This document shows, piece by piece, positions 11,069 through 20,709 of a DNA stretch of 64,000 nt. Position 1 is the first letter of the stretch. Each line of letters opens with the position of its first letter. This DNA comes from Vanessa cardui. Taxonomy: Eukaryota; Arthropoda; Insecta; Lepidoptera; Nymphalidae. Both the position numbers and the translations under genes were made by a program. The notes beneath the pieces were generated by a model. The model ran no database searches. It saw only the letters and a list, made by a program, of their open reading frames with translations, and was not told the origin of the DNA. Location: the NCBI RefSeq assembly GCF_905220365.1, contig NC_061153.1, forward strand, positions 9,940,001 to 10,004,000, in the 5' to 3' direction.

Positions 11069-11110
11069 AATACAGACGAATTGATAACCTCCTCCTTTTT
11101 GAAGTCGGTT
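11069..11110 (-). repeat. 42-bp stub of a dispersed repeat inserted in BEL gag
   Basis: Flanked by GAAAA at 11064-11068 and 11111-11115. Removing the insert and one duplication restores the zinc-knuckle frame (CLRK then GHNLFNC). The stub ends in GAAGTCGGTT, the same terminus as the long repeats at 15634 (inverted) and 62490. Confidence 0.85.
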
Positions 11111-11280
11111 GAAAAGGTCATAACTTATTTAACTGCACTTTAGGGCCATGTCGCGAGTGTGGGAAACGACACAACACGCTTCTGCATATACCTAAGGTTG
11201 TAGAATCGTCAGCAAGTCAACATTCCATAGTTCAGACTGCTCAAGACGAACTAAACGTTCACCTTTCTAGGCAGCCATAC

Positions 11281-11440
11281 ACACAAGTCATGCTATCTAC
11301 TGTCATGATTGACGTAATCAACCCTGTCAACTCAAAGGCCATGACTATTCGCGCACTTTTGGATAATGGCAGTCAGTCGAGTTTTTTAACGTCGTCGTTA
11401 AAACAAAAGTTAGGTTTAACTTACACCGACTGATATCAAG
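11281..11440 (+). pseudogene. BEL/Pao aspartic protease segment
   Basis: Encodes TIRALLDNGSQSSFLTSSL followed by KQKLGL. The D-N-G-S segment is the catalytic aspartate motif of BEL/Pao proteases, which cleave the polyprotein. The frame breaks soon after 11430. Confidence 0.7.
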
Positions 11441-11619
11441 GTCGTAGGTATAGGGAACATGACAACAAACAGCATCAACGAACGATGCATTGTCTTATTA
11501 AAATCGTTATAGAGCGACTTTAATATTACGCTAATGTGTTTTATTATGCCTGAACTAACGGGTAGCATACCAAAGTCGTACATTAATCCATATCAAACTT
11601 GCCGACCCTAATTTCTATA

Positions 11620-12773
11620 ACCCCGCGCCGGTAGATGCACTACTCGGTGCCGATATATTCTGGGCAGTTATAGGCAAAGAGCACAGCTCCCTAGGCATAA
11701 ACAAACCATTTTTATGTAGTTCACAGTTCGGCTGGATTATTTCCGGTCCTATTTCATTGAATTGTGATCCTAAGCAAACCAATTGCAATTTTTCATCTAA
11801 TGACGGTGAGTTATTAGACAAACAAATTTCTAAATTTTGGGATTTAGAAGATTTACCAAAGCGGTCACTGTTAAGTGACATCGAAAGACAAAGGAAATGC
11901 GAGCAACTTTTTGTCGCTCACACTGAGCGGCTAACGTCAGGTCATTTTAGTGTTCGACTTCCTCTTAAGGAGTCACCAGATTGCTTAGGAGATTCTTTAA
12001 CCTTAGCTAAGAAACGATTTTATAATTTAGAAAGACGATTTAGAAAACAACCTGAATTAAAACACATATACAGTTCTTTTATAAAGGAATATATTAATTT
12101 AGGTCATTGTTCGAACTACACTCTCCTAGACTACATCCAAGTTATTATCTTTGCCATCACGCGGTATTTCGCGAAAACAGCGAGTCCACTAAGCTGCGCG
12201 TAGTATTCGACGCGTCGGCTCCCACAACATCAGGCGTATCGGTCAATGACTTGCTGATAATAGGGCCTACTATACAAGATTCACTCTTTTCCATCTTGAT
12301 TAGGTTTCGTTTACATAAGTATGTTCTCACGGGAGAAATTGAGAATATGTATAGACAAATATCGCTTAACGAAAGCGATCGAAACCTACAATTAATTTTA
12401 TGGAGGGACGATGAGTCACAGCCGCTAAAAACCTACCAATTAAATACCGTTACCTACGGCTTTGTGAGCGCTAGCTTCTTAGTACGAGGTGTTTACATCA
12501 GTTAGGTAAAGAGTGTACGGACGCAGCTATAAAAACCATAATTCAGCGTGATTTTTATAACGATGACCTTATCACAGGCGCAGATACAGAAAATCAACTT
12601 CTGTATATTTTAAAATCTGTTCAAACAGCTTTAAGCGCTGGCTGCTTCAATTCACGTAAATTTCGTTCGAATTTACCTACTATATTTCAAAACACTAGCA
12701 TTAATTTACACGACCATTTAAGTCTTAGCAATTCTACGAGCACCTTAGGTTTAGGGTGGGATCCTAAATCCGA
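11620..12773 (+). pseudogene. BEL/Pao reverse transcriptase, frameshifted
   Basis: An N-terminal block (ADIFWAVIGKEHSSLG-like, 11650-11700) leads into the fingers (ISKFWDLEDLPK, GHFSVRLPLKESPD). After a frameshift near 12140 come STKLRVVFDASAPT, DLLIIGPTIQDSLFSILIRF and a palm block reading LTGEIENMYRQISL, where the family usually has an aspartate in ADIEKMF. QLNTVTYGFVSA follows. Another frameshift near 12490 precedes FYNDDLITGAD, in which the usual Y-V-D-D reads Y-N-D-D. The enzyme would synthesise element cDNA, but it is inactive here given the frame breaks. Confidence 0.8.
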
Positions 12774-13450
12774 TTGTTTACATTTTCATGCGAAATTCCA
12801 AAAAATGTAGGTCAAACTATTACTAAACGCGAAATAATCTCCAAAACTTTTAAAATATTTGATCTACTAGGTTTACTTTCTCCATCTACTATACAATCAA
12901 AAATACTTATTCAAAAAATGTGGATTCATAAGCTAGAATGGGACGAACCTATTCCTAATAATTTATATAACGAGTGGAAGCACATACAATCAGCTCTCGA
13001 CATTTTATTATCAATTAAAATACCCAGGTACGTTTCGTGTGATGATCCTATGACTACCGAAATGCATTCTTTTTGCGATAGCTCAATCAGCGCATACGGC
13101 GCATGTATATACCTACGCACGATCGACGCATGCGGCAATATCAACGTCCGGCTTCTGTGTGCGAAGTCAAAGGTCGCCCCAGTCAAGCCTACCACTATAC
13201 CGCGGCTCGAGCTGTGCGCAGCGCAATTAGCCGCCAAACTTTGCAAGGCGTGTCTCGAGTCACTTCGCTTACCTATTGCGCGTTGTATACATTGGACCGA
13301 CTCGAGTGTCGTATTAGGTTGGCTCAATAGCATTCCCAATAAATTAAAAATGTTTGTCGCTAATAGGGTTGTCGACATATGCGATAATTTAGTAGGTACA
13401 TGCCGCCAAGACGCTTAGTTCGTCTTGGCGGCATGTACCTACTAAATTAA
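12774..13450 (+). pseudogene. BEL/Pao connection region and RNase H
   Basis: KTFKIFDLLGLLSPSTI and IQKMWIHKLEWDEPIP form the conserved Pao connection. RNase H-like motifs follow: HSFCDSSISAYGACIY (first Asp), TTIPRLELCAAQLAAKL (Glu) and IHWTDSSVVLGWL (Asp). The frame ends prematurely at 13416-13418 inside a 28-bp inverted duplication (13386-13448). The true continuation (VPTKLNPADFISRG) is readable right after it. Confidence 0.82.
13386..13448. repeat. 28-bp inverted duplication (foldback) in the BEL RNase H region
   Basis: Arms 13386-13413 and 13421-13448 are exact reverse complements around CTTAGTT. The right arm is the native coding sequence (WRHVPTKLN). The left arm is its inverted copy and replaces the original residues. 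Confidence 0.95.
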
Positions 13451-13689
13451 ATCCTGCAGATTTCATTTCCAGGGGGGTTGACGCTTCTCATTTAAAAAAT
13501 TCCGAACTATGGTGGTCGGGACCAGAGTTCCTAAGTCTGGACGAATCTCAGTGGCCTACACTTAAAAATCAAAATATTGAACACGATTTACCAGAATTAA
13601 AATCACACTCAGCAATTATTGAAACATATTTCATTCAATTTGATAATTTTTCCAATTTTTTACGATTAAAACGTTGTTTTGCATACATT

Positions 13690-15088
13690 TTGAGATTTGT
13701 TCATAACAGTAAAATTGCTAACTCTAAACTGACAGGCGATTTATCACTATCGGAATTAAATAATTATTTTACGAAGTTAGCTATAATTAGTCAGCAGCAA
13801 TCGTTTCCAAAGGAATACGCTTGCCTATTAAAGGGACAGCCTACCAGCCCTAAAAGCAATATTGTGTCTTTTAGCCCATTTTTAGATAACAATCAGGTGA
13901 TGAGAGTAGGTGGAAGACTCGATTCGTCAAAATACGAGTACGATAAAAAACATCCCATTATACTCGACGGAAAGCATCGTTTAACACTATTGTACTTTCG
14001 TTACGAGCACACGCGTCAATTACACACTGGGCCGCAGGCGTTACTATTTGCCATACGTGAAGTTCTTTGGCCAGTGGGGGGAAGGAACTTAGCCAGACGT
14101 ACCGTGCGTAGCTGTGTCGCGCATGCTTGTTCCCTTCATGGGGAACCTACCTTCTCGACGTGTGATGCCAGCCTTCCCATTTCACACCGTCGCAGTAGAT
14201 TTCGCGGGTCCATTTTCGATACTGAATAGAAAGGGTCGCGGCGCAACCGCTTCTAAGTGCTACATGTGCTTATTTGTCTGCTTTCGTTACAAATGTGTAC
14301 ACTTGGAAGCGGTCAGCGAACTATCCAAGGATGCCTTTTTGTTAGCGCTAAGACGATTTGTATCTCGTAGAGGCAAGCCAGCGGAAATATATTCCGATAA
14401 CGGGCGCAATTTTGTAGCTGCCGCCAAGGAGGTTACAGATTTCTTTAAAACTAAACCCGTTCTATCTGACTTTGCCGTCGACGAAAATATAAAATTTACA
14501 TTTATTCCTGCCTACGCTCCTCACTTCGCTGGACTAGCCGAAGCGGGCATTAAATCCGCCAAGTTCCACGTAAAACGCGTCATGGGGCATGCAAATTTGA
14601 CATTTGAGGAGTTGTGTACTTTGTTTACGCAGGTTGAGGCGATCTTAAATAGTCGTCCTCTATACCCTCTTTCTTCATCCCCTCACGACCTTCTTCCTCT
14701 ATCCCCAGGACACTTTTTGATTGACCGGCCGCTCACTGCACTGCCTGCACCATCCCTGGAGGAGAAGAATTTCACCTGCCTAGATCGCTACGCCAGGATC
14801 GAAAAAATACGGCAACACTTCTGGCGTCGTTGGCAGCGTGACACCATCGGAGACCTCCAGCAACGCTCCAAATGGCGAACCAGTCGCGGCAACCTACGCG
14901 TCGGGGATCTAGTCATTCTCGCCGACGACAACGCAGCTCCACTGCACTGGCGCATGGGTCGGGTGTTGAGATTATTCCCGGGACCTGACGGCGTGGCACG
15001 CGTCGCTGAATGCCTGACAGCGCGGGGACTTGTGAGGAGGGCCTTCGCGCGCATCTGTCCCCTGCTTGAAGTTGAAGAAAACCCTTGA
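13690..15088 (+). pseudogene. BEL/Pao integrase
   Basis: Two overlapping frames, joined by a frameshift around 14114-14200. The first ends in the zinc-binding HHCC region (H..TRQLHTGPQALL, then RSCVAHAC). The second encodes the DDE core: FHTVAVDFAGPF (first Asp), EIYSDNGRNF (second Asp) and GLAEAGIKSAK (Glu), then the C-terminal DNA-binding part (DLVILADDN, WRMGRVLRLFPGPDGVARV) ending at 15088. Integrase joins element cDNA to host DNA. The 324-codon second frame is intact, so this is the best-preserved part. The polypurine tract follows within 16 bp. Confidence 0.87.
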
Positions 15089-15115
15089 ACGCGAGCGATT
15101 CAAGCGGGGGGAATA

Positions 15116-15350
15116 TGTCGGCGCCGCCTACCACCTATCGGCAGGAGCCCGCACTCCCACTCAACGCCCATTCAACCAGTCATTCAACCAGCCATTCAAC
15201 CAGTCATTCAACCAGTCATTCAACCAGTCATTTCAATCACTCACTCACTCTTAATCCTCCTAATTTTTCAGTTAAAATAAAATATTCTCTCTTCTGGTCT
15301 CTTACGAACAAGTTGTTTTATTAAGCGCGTGAACTTTTGCAATCATGTCC
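15116..15350 (+). repeat. BEL 3' LTR (start defined, end uncertain)
   Basis: Starts TGTCGGCGCC immediately after the polypurine tract. It contains five copies of a 12-bp unit CATTCAACCAGT (15169-15228), AATAAAATA and a T-rich end. The exact 3' boundary is not visible. Confidence 0.6.
15169..15228 (+). repeat. 12-bp tandem repeat, five units
   Basis: CATTCAACCAG(T/C) repeated head to tail without spacers, inside the presumed LTR. Confidence 0.95.
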
Positions 15351-15359
15351 CAATAGTAG

Positions 15360-15362
<3 letters not shown>

Positions 15363-15396
<34 letters not shown>
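15363..15396. repeat. (AT)n microsatellite
   Basis: Uninterrupted AT dinucleotides for 34 bases. Confidence 0.97.
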
Positions 15397-15398
<2 letters not shown>

Positions 15399-15633
15399 AT
15401 ATGAAGATAATAAATAAGTATATATTACAAAACATCAATAATTTGAAAACAAAATTCAAGACCCATCTGCTAAATTTACAAAAGCAGACATAGATCTAGT
15501 GTATACATAATTTATAGTAGGTACTACTTGTATATACTAGGTAGGTACTTTTTTCTTTATTATTACTATTATTTTTTTTTATTATTATTTTTTTATTTAA
15601 TGTTACTAAACTCAACTATTTTTTCTAATTCAA

Positions 15634-16546
15634 CAACCTTTTCAACCGACTTCCAAAAGGAGGAGGTTATCAATTCGTCTGTATTTTTTTTTTTTTTTTT
15701 TTTATGTTTGTTACCTCATAACTTTTCACTGGGTGGACCGATTTTGATAATTTTTTTTTTTGTTTGAAAGGTAGTGCTTCCCGTGAGGTCCCATTTTCTT
15801 TAATTTTTTTCCGATGATGGTATCCATATGAAAACGACATAAGTCTTAAATTTGCATTATGTATATGCGCGACAAATCGGTGAATAACTGAAAATCACGT
15901 TAACCAATTTTGATAATTCTTTTTTTATTATAAAATATATACTTCAAGGATAATTTGGTGAAAGTTTGGTAAGGTTCTGAGCACAGAATCCATGACAAAG
16001 TAACGGAACGGAAGGGAACGGAACAATTCTGAGGAGCACGTTAGCGATACTCAGTCGAATCTTTTATTAGGTTATTTGGATATTTGAGTCACCTTCCGTA
16101 ATGTGGTTATGTTTACGTAATTATCATAGTCGAATATTATAATCAACTAGCTACCCACCCCGGCTTCGCACGGGTGCAATACTGATACTAAATATACTAC
16201 AGAATTTGTGTATTTACGACATCACATCGCAAACTTCTAAAATTATCAGTGTTTCTTTACTATATTGTTCATGTATTATATACACAAACCTTCCCCTTGA
16301 ATCACACTATCTTTTAAAAAAAACCGCATCAAAATCCGTTGCGTAGATTTAAAGATATAGGGACAGAGAAAGCGACTTTGTTTTATACTATGTAGTGATG
16401 GAACTCCTATACGGCTCCTTAGGGTGCGATATGGGGCAGAATTTCTTACTATCTTTAATCAAATTTTGTGTATGTGATGTGATGTCATATGATGTACGAA
16501 ATATAGTTGGTCTTTTTCAAAGTTTTTTTGCTGAGTTCGATTACAG
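15634..16546 (+). repeat. dispersed repeat, copy a (AACCGACTTC-ended)
   Basis: It begins AACCGACTTCCAAAAGGAGG, then a T-run, a GGTGGACCGATTTTGAT segment, a GTTCTGAGCACAGAATCCATG segment and CCCCGGCTTCGCACGGGTGC. It ends around CAAAGTTTTTTTGCTGAG. The reverse complement of the whole block is at 61597-62490. No coding capacity is seen. The family is not identified. Confidence 0.85.
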
Positions 16547-16742
16547 CTCTTTCGAGGGATCCTTGTAGTTTACGCCGCGTGACGTATTGAATCCGCATTT
16601 TCGAAAGTCTATTTTTGCTTTATTCGCAAGTTTCCTTTGAAATTGTCCTCGAAGTAGTTTCTGACTCATATAAACGGAACGCTTAATCTATCCATATTAA
16701 AAAAAAATAGTTAGTCAACATCAGCTTCACTTAAAATCAAAA
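16547..16742. other. unassigned spacer
   Basis: Mixed-composition sequence between repeat copy a and the foldback element. No coding frame or known motif is seen. Confidence 0.4.
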
Positions 16743-17139
16743 AATAAATAAAAATTTTAACAAAAAGAAAAACCGACTTCAAACAAAACACTATTTTAAA
16801 ACAAATGAATATGCACGAAAAAGTAATAAAAATAATTGCGTATTCAACATATTTTTTAGAGTCTTCCTAAGTTAAATGAAATGAAAAATATTAGACTACT
16901 TAAAAGTCGATTAACGATTATATCATGTAGTTATAATTGTTGTGTATTATATACGGTGGTACTTCACTTAATTGTAAAATGACGATTCAAAAGTGCTTAT
17001 AAAAGTCTACTTGAATAAAGTTTATTTTGATTTTGATTATGATTTTTGATTTTGATTACTTTTTCGTGCATATTCATTTGTTTTAAAATAGTGTTTTGTT
17101 TGAAGTCGGTTTTTCTTTTTGTTAAAATTTTTATTTATT
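16743..17139. repeat. foldback element with 85-bp arms
   Basis: Arms 16743-16827 and 17055-17139 are reverse complements and contain AAAAACCGACTTCAAAC. The 227-bp spacer contains a LINE-F 3' tail. No clear target duplication is seen. Confidence 0.88.
16958..17054 (+). mobile_element. LINE-F 3'-tail fragment inside the foldback
   Basis: GTGGTACTTCACTTAATTGT through TGAATAAAGTTTATTTTGATT matches the LINE-F tail at 8040-8131. It is about 100 bp and 5'-truncated. Confidence 0.85.
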
Positions 17140-17680
17140 AATATTACGTATAGTATACCTAGGTATTTAATATATAATTATTTTTTAATTTGATTAACTA
17201 CTTGCCTATCGGTTATGGCCATCTGGCAATATGGAAGTTGCTCCTTACTTGAACACGGATGCCGGATTGCCTCGACTCGCCTATGATGTTTCACTCCCTG
17301 AAAATACATACAAAAATACGATTACAATATTAATATGCATATTTCAAATCAAATAATATATAACACAAACAGATTCTTTGACTAAAATAAGTTGATAATT
17401 AAATTTTATATATAATTAACAGATATACTAAATAAAATAATACATAACATACCTTACAGTAGCACAGGACATTTGCATTATGTGTTGCTGAATATCGTTT
17501 AGTGTATAAATATGGAATAATTTTCTCAATTAACCTATGGTAGTTCTTTTATGTTGCTTTTACTATGTTTGTTGTTCACTTTTTATTGTTTTTTACAATT
17601 AATGTAAGCAAATAAAATTACTTTAAGGTAGTAATAACACGTCACAGAATAAGTAACATAATAGGTTTATAATGACGCAA
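17140..17680. other. AT-rich region, nothing assigned
   Basis: Contains one GC-richer segment at about 17215-17300. Splice-like signals flank it on the minus strand but are too weak to call an exon. No transposon motif is seen. Confidence 0.4.
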
Positions 17681-17684
17681 CGTG

Positions 17685-18130
17685 ACGCAATCTACACGAG
17701 CGTGCGGTGACGATCACACTGACGTCGACGGTGTTCCGTTATGTCCACGTCCACTTTGCGGCCGCGCCCCCCCGCCCCGCGCGAAACCTGTTTTTTTTTT
17801 TTCATATCGCCTCGCGTCCCGTACCCCTCAAATGTTTATGTGTATGTTTATGTTTAAGTTGATAGTTTGTTTAAGATCATCACTTTAGTTGATACTGTCA
17901 TTGCGTGACTACAAGGGAGACAGCTGAAAATCAGCAGAGGGATAAAAATCTCTCATAGCCTGAGCTGTCTCCTTTTGACTGCACACAAGTTTTATATTCA
18001 TTACATATATATATATATTTTTTCGTTATTATTATATCTTTCTTTGTTTATGTTTTTTTTATATAAATTTTTTCTTTATATGTGTGTATGTCAATAAATG
18101 TTTTTTTCTTTATTTCTTCTTTCTTTCTTT
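17685..18130 (+). other. GC-rich block followed by a probable LINE 3' end with hairpin
   Basis: 17685-17810 is GC-rich and CpG-rich with no recognisable frame. At 17915-17975, GGAGACAGCT and AGCTGTCTCC enclose a second small stem (AGAG..CTCT). Then follow AATAAATG and a TTCTTTCTTT tail. This resembles a non-LTR 3' UTR, but no coding part is attached. Confidence 0.4.
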
Positions 18131-18977
18131 CAAATGCTTAAACTAATGCTAATATTTTGAATAATTCTAATTTTCTAATACTATACGCAACTTCAAATCC
18201 TTTCTGATTGTCCTGCCAGCTGACATTTTCAATATCGATTACCAAAACAAATAGAAGTATAAAACAGAAAAAAATTAATTACGGCATAACGAAAAATTAA
18301 ATTAAGTAAGAAAAAAAAACATAGGAAACATACTATACAATGATAATTTTCAAAAAATGAGGAAATTACAATAGGTGTGTATTATAATTGTCACTAGATT
18401 AGAAGTAAATACCTATTATATATATTATTAATGTTTGTGGTAAAATTGATACACAAATATTACTAGAAATTAAATAATATTACAAGGCCTAACTTGACAG
18501 TCTGTGACGTTTCAGGTAGCTACACTGATTATGTCAATGTCAGTGCGTAAAAATAAGATTAATTTTTATTGTGCAACTACAGTGACTTTTAGATAGTTTA
18601 TAATACAAAAGCTTTAAAGATGATATAAAACAGAACATACATATTATAATAGTTTAATATTAAATATGTATAAAAATGTGTGTCCGAAATTGGTGTTAAC
18701 TATATCTAAACAAAGAACGTAACGTTACATAATAATACAAATAAAAGAATAGGTAGTACAAATATATCGTACACAAACTAAAGAGATGAAATTTCTAAAT
18801 TAATTGAATATGTTTCAGGAATCTAAAGAAGAAATCATATTGTGAATATTCACAATACATATTGTGAATTGAGTGTTAGCAATAACTATAAAATTACACA
18901 ATCAAATGAAAATACGAAAGAAACACATATGAAATAATAACAACTAAGAACATTTCAACTCAATAAGAAATTAAGTA
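18131..18977. other. AT-rich sequence downstream of LINE-I ORF1
   Basis: On the minus strand this follows the end of LINE-I ORF1 and could be the ORF1-ORF2 spacer. No ORF2 follows. An 18-bp palindrome ATTGTGAATATTCACAAT is at 18839-18856. Confidence 0.4.
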
Positions 18978-19029
18978 TCATTTTTTAACTCTGGCTGCTC
19001 TCTTGGTCTTGCTTGCTTCTGTCAAAGGT

Positions 19030-19729
19030 CATCATCATCATCATCAACAGCCTATTTTTGTCCACTGCTGGACATAGGTCTCTCCCAGTGCACGCCACTG
19101 TGGTCTTTCTCCGGCTACTCGCATCCAGCTCCTGCCTGCCGCCTTGCGTATATCGTCACTCCACCGTGCCTGAGGACGTCCTACACTACGTTTTCCCCAA
19201 CGGTTGTCGGTTCTACGACAAATATGACCAGCCCACTGCCATTTCAGCTTACTAATCCGGTGGGCTATGTCGATGACTTTGGTTCTTTGACGGATCACCT
19301 CATTTCTGATGCGATCCCTCAAAGAAACGCCGAGCATAGCCCTTTCCATAGCACGCTGAGCGACTTTAAGCTGGTGGACCAGCCTTGTCGTGAATGTCCA
19401 CGTTTCGGCTCCGTATGTCATGACGGGTAGGACGCACTGATTGAAGACTTTCGTCTTAAGGCACTGTGGGATCGACGATGTTAAGATTCGACGTAACTTC
19501 CCAAACGCTGCCCAACCCAGCTGAATTCTTCTATTCACCTCGTCCTCAAGGTTGTTTCTACCTAATCGCAGAGTCTGCCCGAGGTAGACATATTTTTGAA
19601 CAACTTCGAGGACGGTACCATGTATCGTAGTCGGTTCCGGTAGAACATGTTCATTGAACATGACCTTGGTTTTATCCAAGTTCATCCGTAGGCCGATACG
19701 CATAGAAGAATCAGCCAAATCAGCCAGAA
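19030..19729 (-). mobile_element. RTE-clade LINE 3' fragment with (GAT)n tail
   Basis: A 700-bp, 5'-truncated insertion flanked by TCTGTCAAAGGT at 19018-19029 and 19730-19741. The 3' end on the minus strand is a GATGATGATGATG tail, usual for RTE elements. Removing it and one duplication joins LINE-I ORF1 in frame. Confidence 0.9.
19044..19718 (-). CDS. RTE-type ORF2, C-terminal part of reverse transcriptase
   Basis: The frame enters just after the palm (RIGLRMNLDKTKVMFNEH), followed by VQKYVYLGQTLRLG, a thumb block (VLPVMTYGAETWTFT) and a C-terminal block (KLKWQWAGHICRRTDNRW) ending in a tryptophan-rich motif before the stop at 19044. This order is the standard C-terminal third of RTE ORF2. 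The endonuclease and the active-site box are missing through 5' truncation. The 224-codon frame is intact, so the insertion is probably younger than LINE-I around it. Confidence 0.88.
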   Translation of the reverse strand: MADSSMRIGLRMNLDKTKVMFNEHVLPEPTTIHGTVLEVVQKYVYLGQTLRLGRNNLEDEVNRRIQLGWAAFGKLRRILTSSIPQCLKTKVFNQCVLPVMTYGAETWTFTTRLVHQLKVAQRAMERAMLGVSLRDRIRNEVIRQRTKVIDIAHRISKLKWQWAGHICRRTDNRWGKRSVGRPQARWSDDIRKAAGRSWMRVAGERPQWRALGETYVQQWTKIGC

Positions 19730-20439
19730 TCTGTCAAAGGTGGTACTTTTTAACTACTTGGAAGAGTTACTTCTCTGGCTATATCAATAGAGGCAGTCAG
19801 ATTAGAGAGATTCTCTTCAGAATCTATACGATGTCTTGAGCCATCGGGGAGCTTAATTATAACATTGCCCTCTAAAGTCCAACAGTTCTTAATTCCAAGA
19901 GTTCTACGTGCAAGGAGAAACAGTGATTGACGCTGATGAGTTAAAAATTCAGATAAGACATAAGGTGAACCTTTCAGGCCTGTCTTCTTCTTCCACACAG
20001 ATGCCTTAAGATTCAAGTTGCTGAATCTCACAAGAATGTGTCGAGATTTACCCTCAGTGCTTTTGCCTAGGCGGTGACAGGTAATAATTTTATCAGCTGT
20101 AGCATCATTTACACCAAGCTTATTAATACATATGTTAGAAATGGTGTTTGGAAGATTTTCCTTACCAGCTTCGGGTACTCCATTGAATAGTAGGTATTTC
20201 CTTCTATGCCTCATCTCAACATTATCAACCACTCGGTGTATGTCAGAAATTTGTTGCCGTAATATGTTTAGAATTGTCCAGACTTGTTTCTTGAAGCAAC
20301 TAAATTCGTCATGAAGACTGCCAATTGTTACACCACTCACTGCCGTTGACTTAAGCTGCTTCTCAAATTCTGACATCTTCTTAAATAGAGTTGCTTCTAG
20401 TGCTTTTTGAGACTCAATGACGGTATAATAGTTTGCCAT

Positions 20440-20700
20440 GTTTCCAGAATATGGTTAGAATTTAGTGAAATGTGTTTGACATTCAATTCGCCAGCAGGAC
20501 TATGCAGTTAATATGATTAAACTAGTGCTATATCCATTCAATCAGTTGAAATAACACTTGTAAGTAAAAATCACCTTTAGAAATATATAAAACTGTTAAA
20601 CAAAGTGTTGAAAACTTGAAAATGTAATTATAAAACGAAATATATATTCTTAGAACTGTGTTAACTTTTTCTTTGCCTACCGCCAAAAAAGCAGCACTAA
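20440..20700 (-). other. LINE-I 5' UTR
   Basis: AT-rich leader upstream of ATG 20439 on the minus strand. It is cut off where LINE-E copy 1 begins near 20710. Confidence 0.4.
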
Positions 20701-20709
20701 TGGTGTTTA

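Larger units (their letters stand above)
10260..11200 (+). pseudogene. BEL/Pao gag-like region with zinc knuckles, internally deleted
   Basis: It begins at ATG 10260 (SSLKDLIIKRVKGRLTKF). A frameshift near 10410 moves it to the frame reading LASEFNEVQSQIEYL, followed by the conserved ISKFDGSAFRWLEFRDTF block. Just after FKSLIHNNAQINPI the sequence folds back on itself (10740-10786) and most of the middle of gag is missing. It resumes with the zinc-knuckle region (CLLCKGNHFIYTC; CVNCLRK; further C and H residues to about 11170). A 42-bp foreign insert with 5-bp duplications lies at 11069-11110. Its family role is particle assembly and RNA packaging. This copy cannot make it. Confidence 0.8.
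10081..15350 (+). mobile_element. BEL/Pao LTR retrotransposon, degenerate
   Basis: In order: gag-like ORF (10260), CCHC cluster, aspartic protease (LLDNGSQSSFLT), RT, RNase H, HHCC-type zinc region, DDE integrase and a polypurine tract (GCGGGGGGAATA, 15104-15115) leading to TGTCGGCGCC, the 3' LTR start. The gene order and the DNGSQSSF, LRVVFDASA and VDFAGPF motifs are those of the BEL/Pao group. gag has a large internal deletion, and there are several frameshifts and inverted-duplication scars. No matching LTR pair was found, so the left boundary is approximate. Confidence 0.85.
18978..20439 (-). pseudogene. LINE-I ORF1 (coiled-coil/RNA-binding protein), split by an RTE insertion
   Basis: It starts at ATG 20439. 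The order is: heptad-rich N-terminus (LEATLFKKMSEFEKQL), a block VEMRHRRKYLLFNGVPE, then TCHRLGKSTEGKSRHILVRF, GSPYVLSEFLTHQRQ and KNCWTLEGNVIIKLPDG. It runs to a TAA at 19750-19752. Past that stop the frame continues through the RTE target site to a lysine/arginine-rich end (SKTKRAARVKK) and a TGA at 18978-18980. The same motifs occur in ORF1 of LINE-A and LINE-B. By family analogy it is a chaperone-like RNA-binding ORF1p. It is interrupted by 700 bp of RTE sequence (19030-19729). Confidence 0.82.

Noticed and set aside
14788..15134. Minus-strand frames opposite the BEL integrase C-terminus
   Set aside because: Shadow frames; the plus strand carries the clear integrase sequence.
15169..15228. 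CRISPR-like array
   Set aside because: Contiguous 12-bp units without spacers in a eukaryotic LTR. A simple tandem repeat.
17225..17300. Possible minus-strand micro-exon (ATTTTCAG before it, GTAAGG after it)
   Set aside because: The frame is only about 16 codons, with no homology, neighbouring exon or conservation available. Splice-like strings are frequent by chance.
17682..17888. 68-codon GC-rich open frame
   Set aside because: No recognisable protein features; the frame runs from a CpG-rich block into a T-run and AT-rich DNA. Probably chance.
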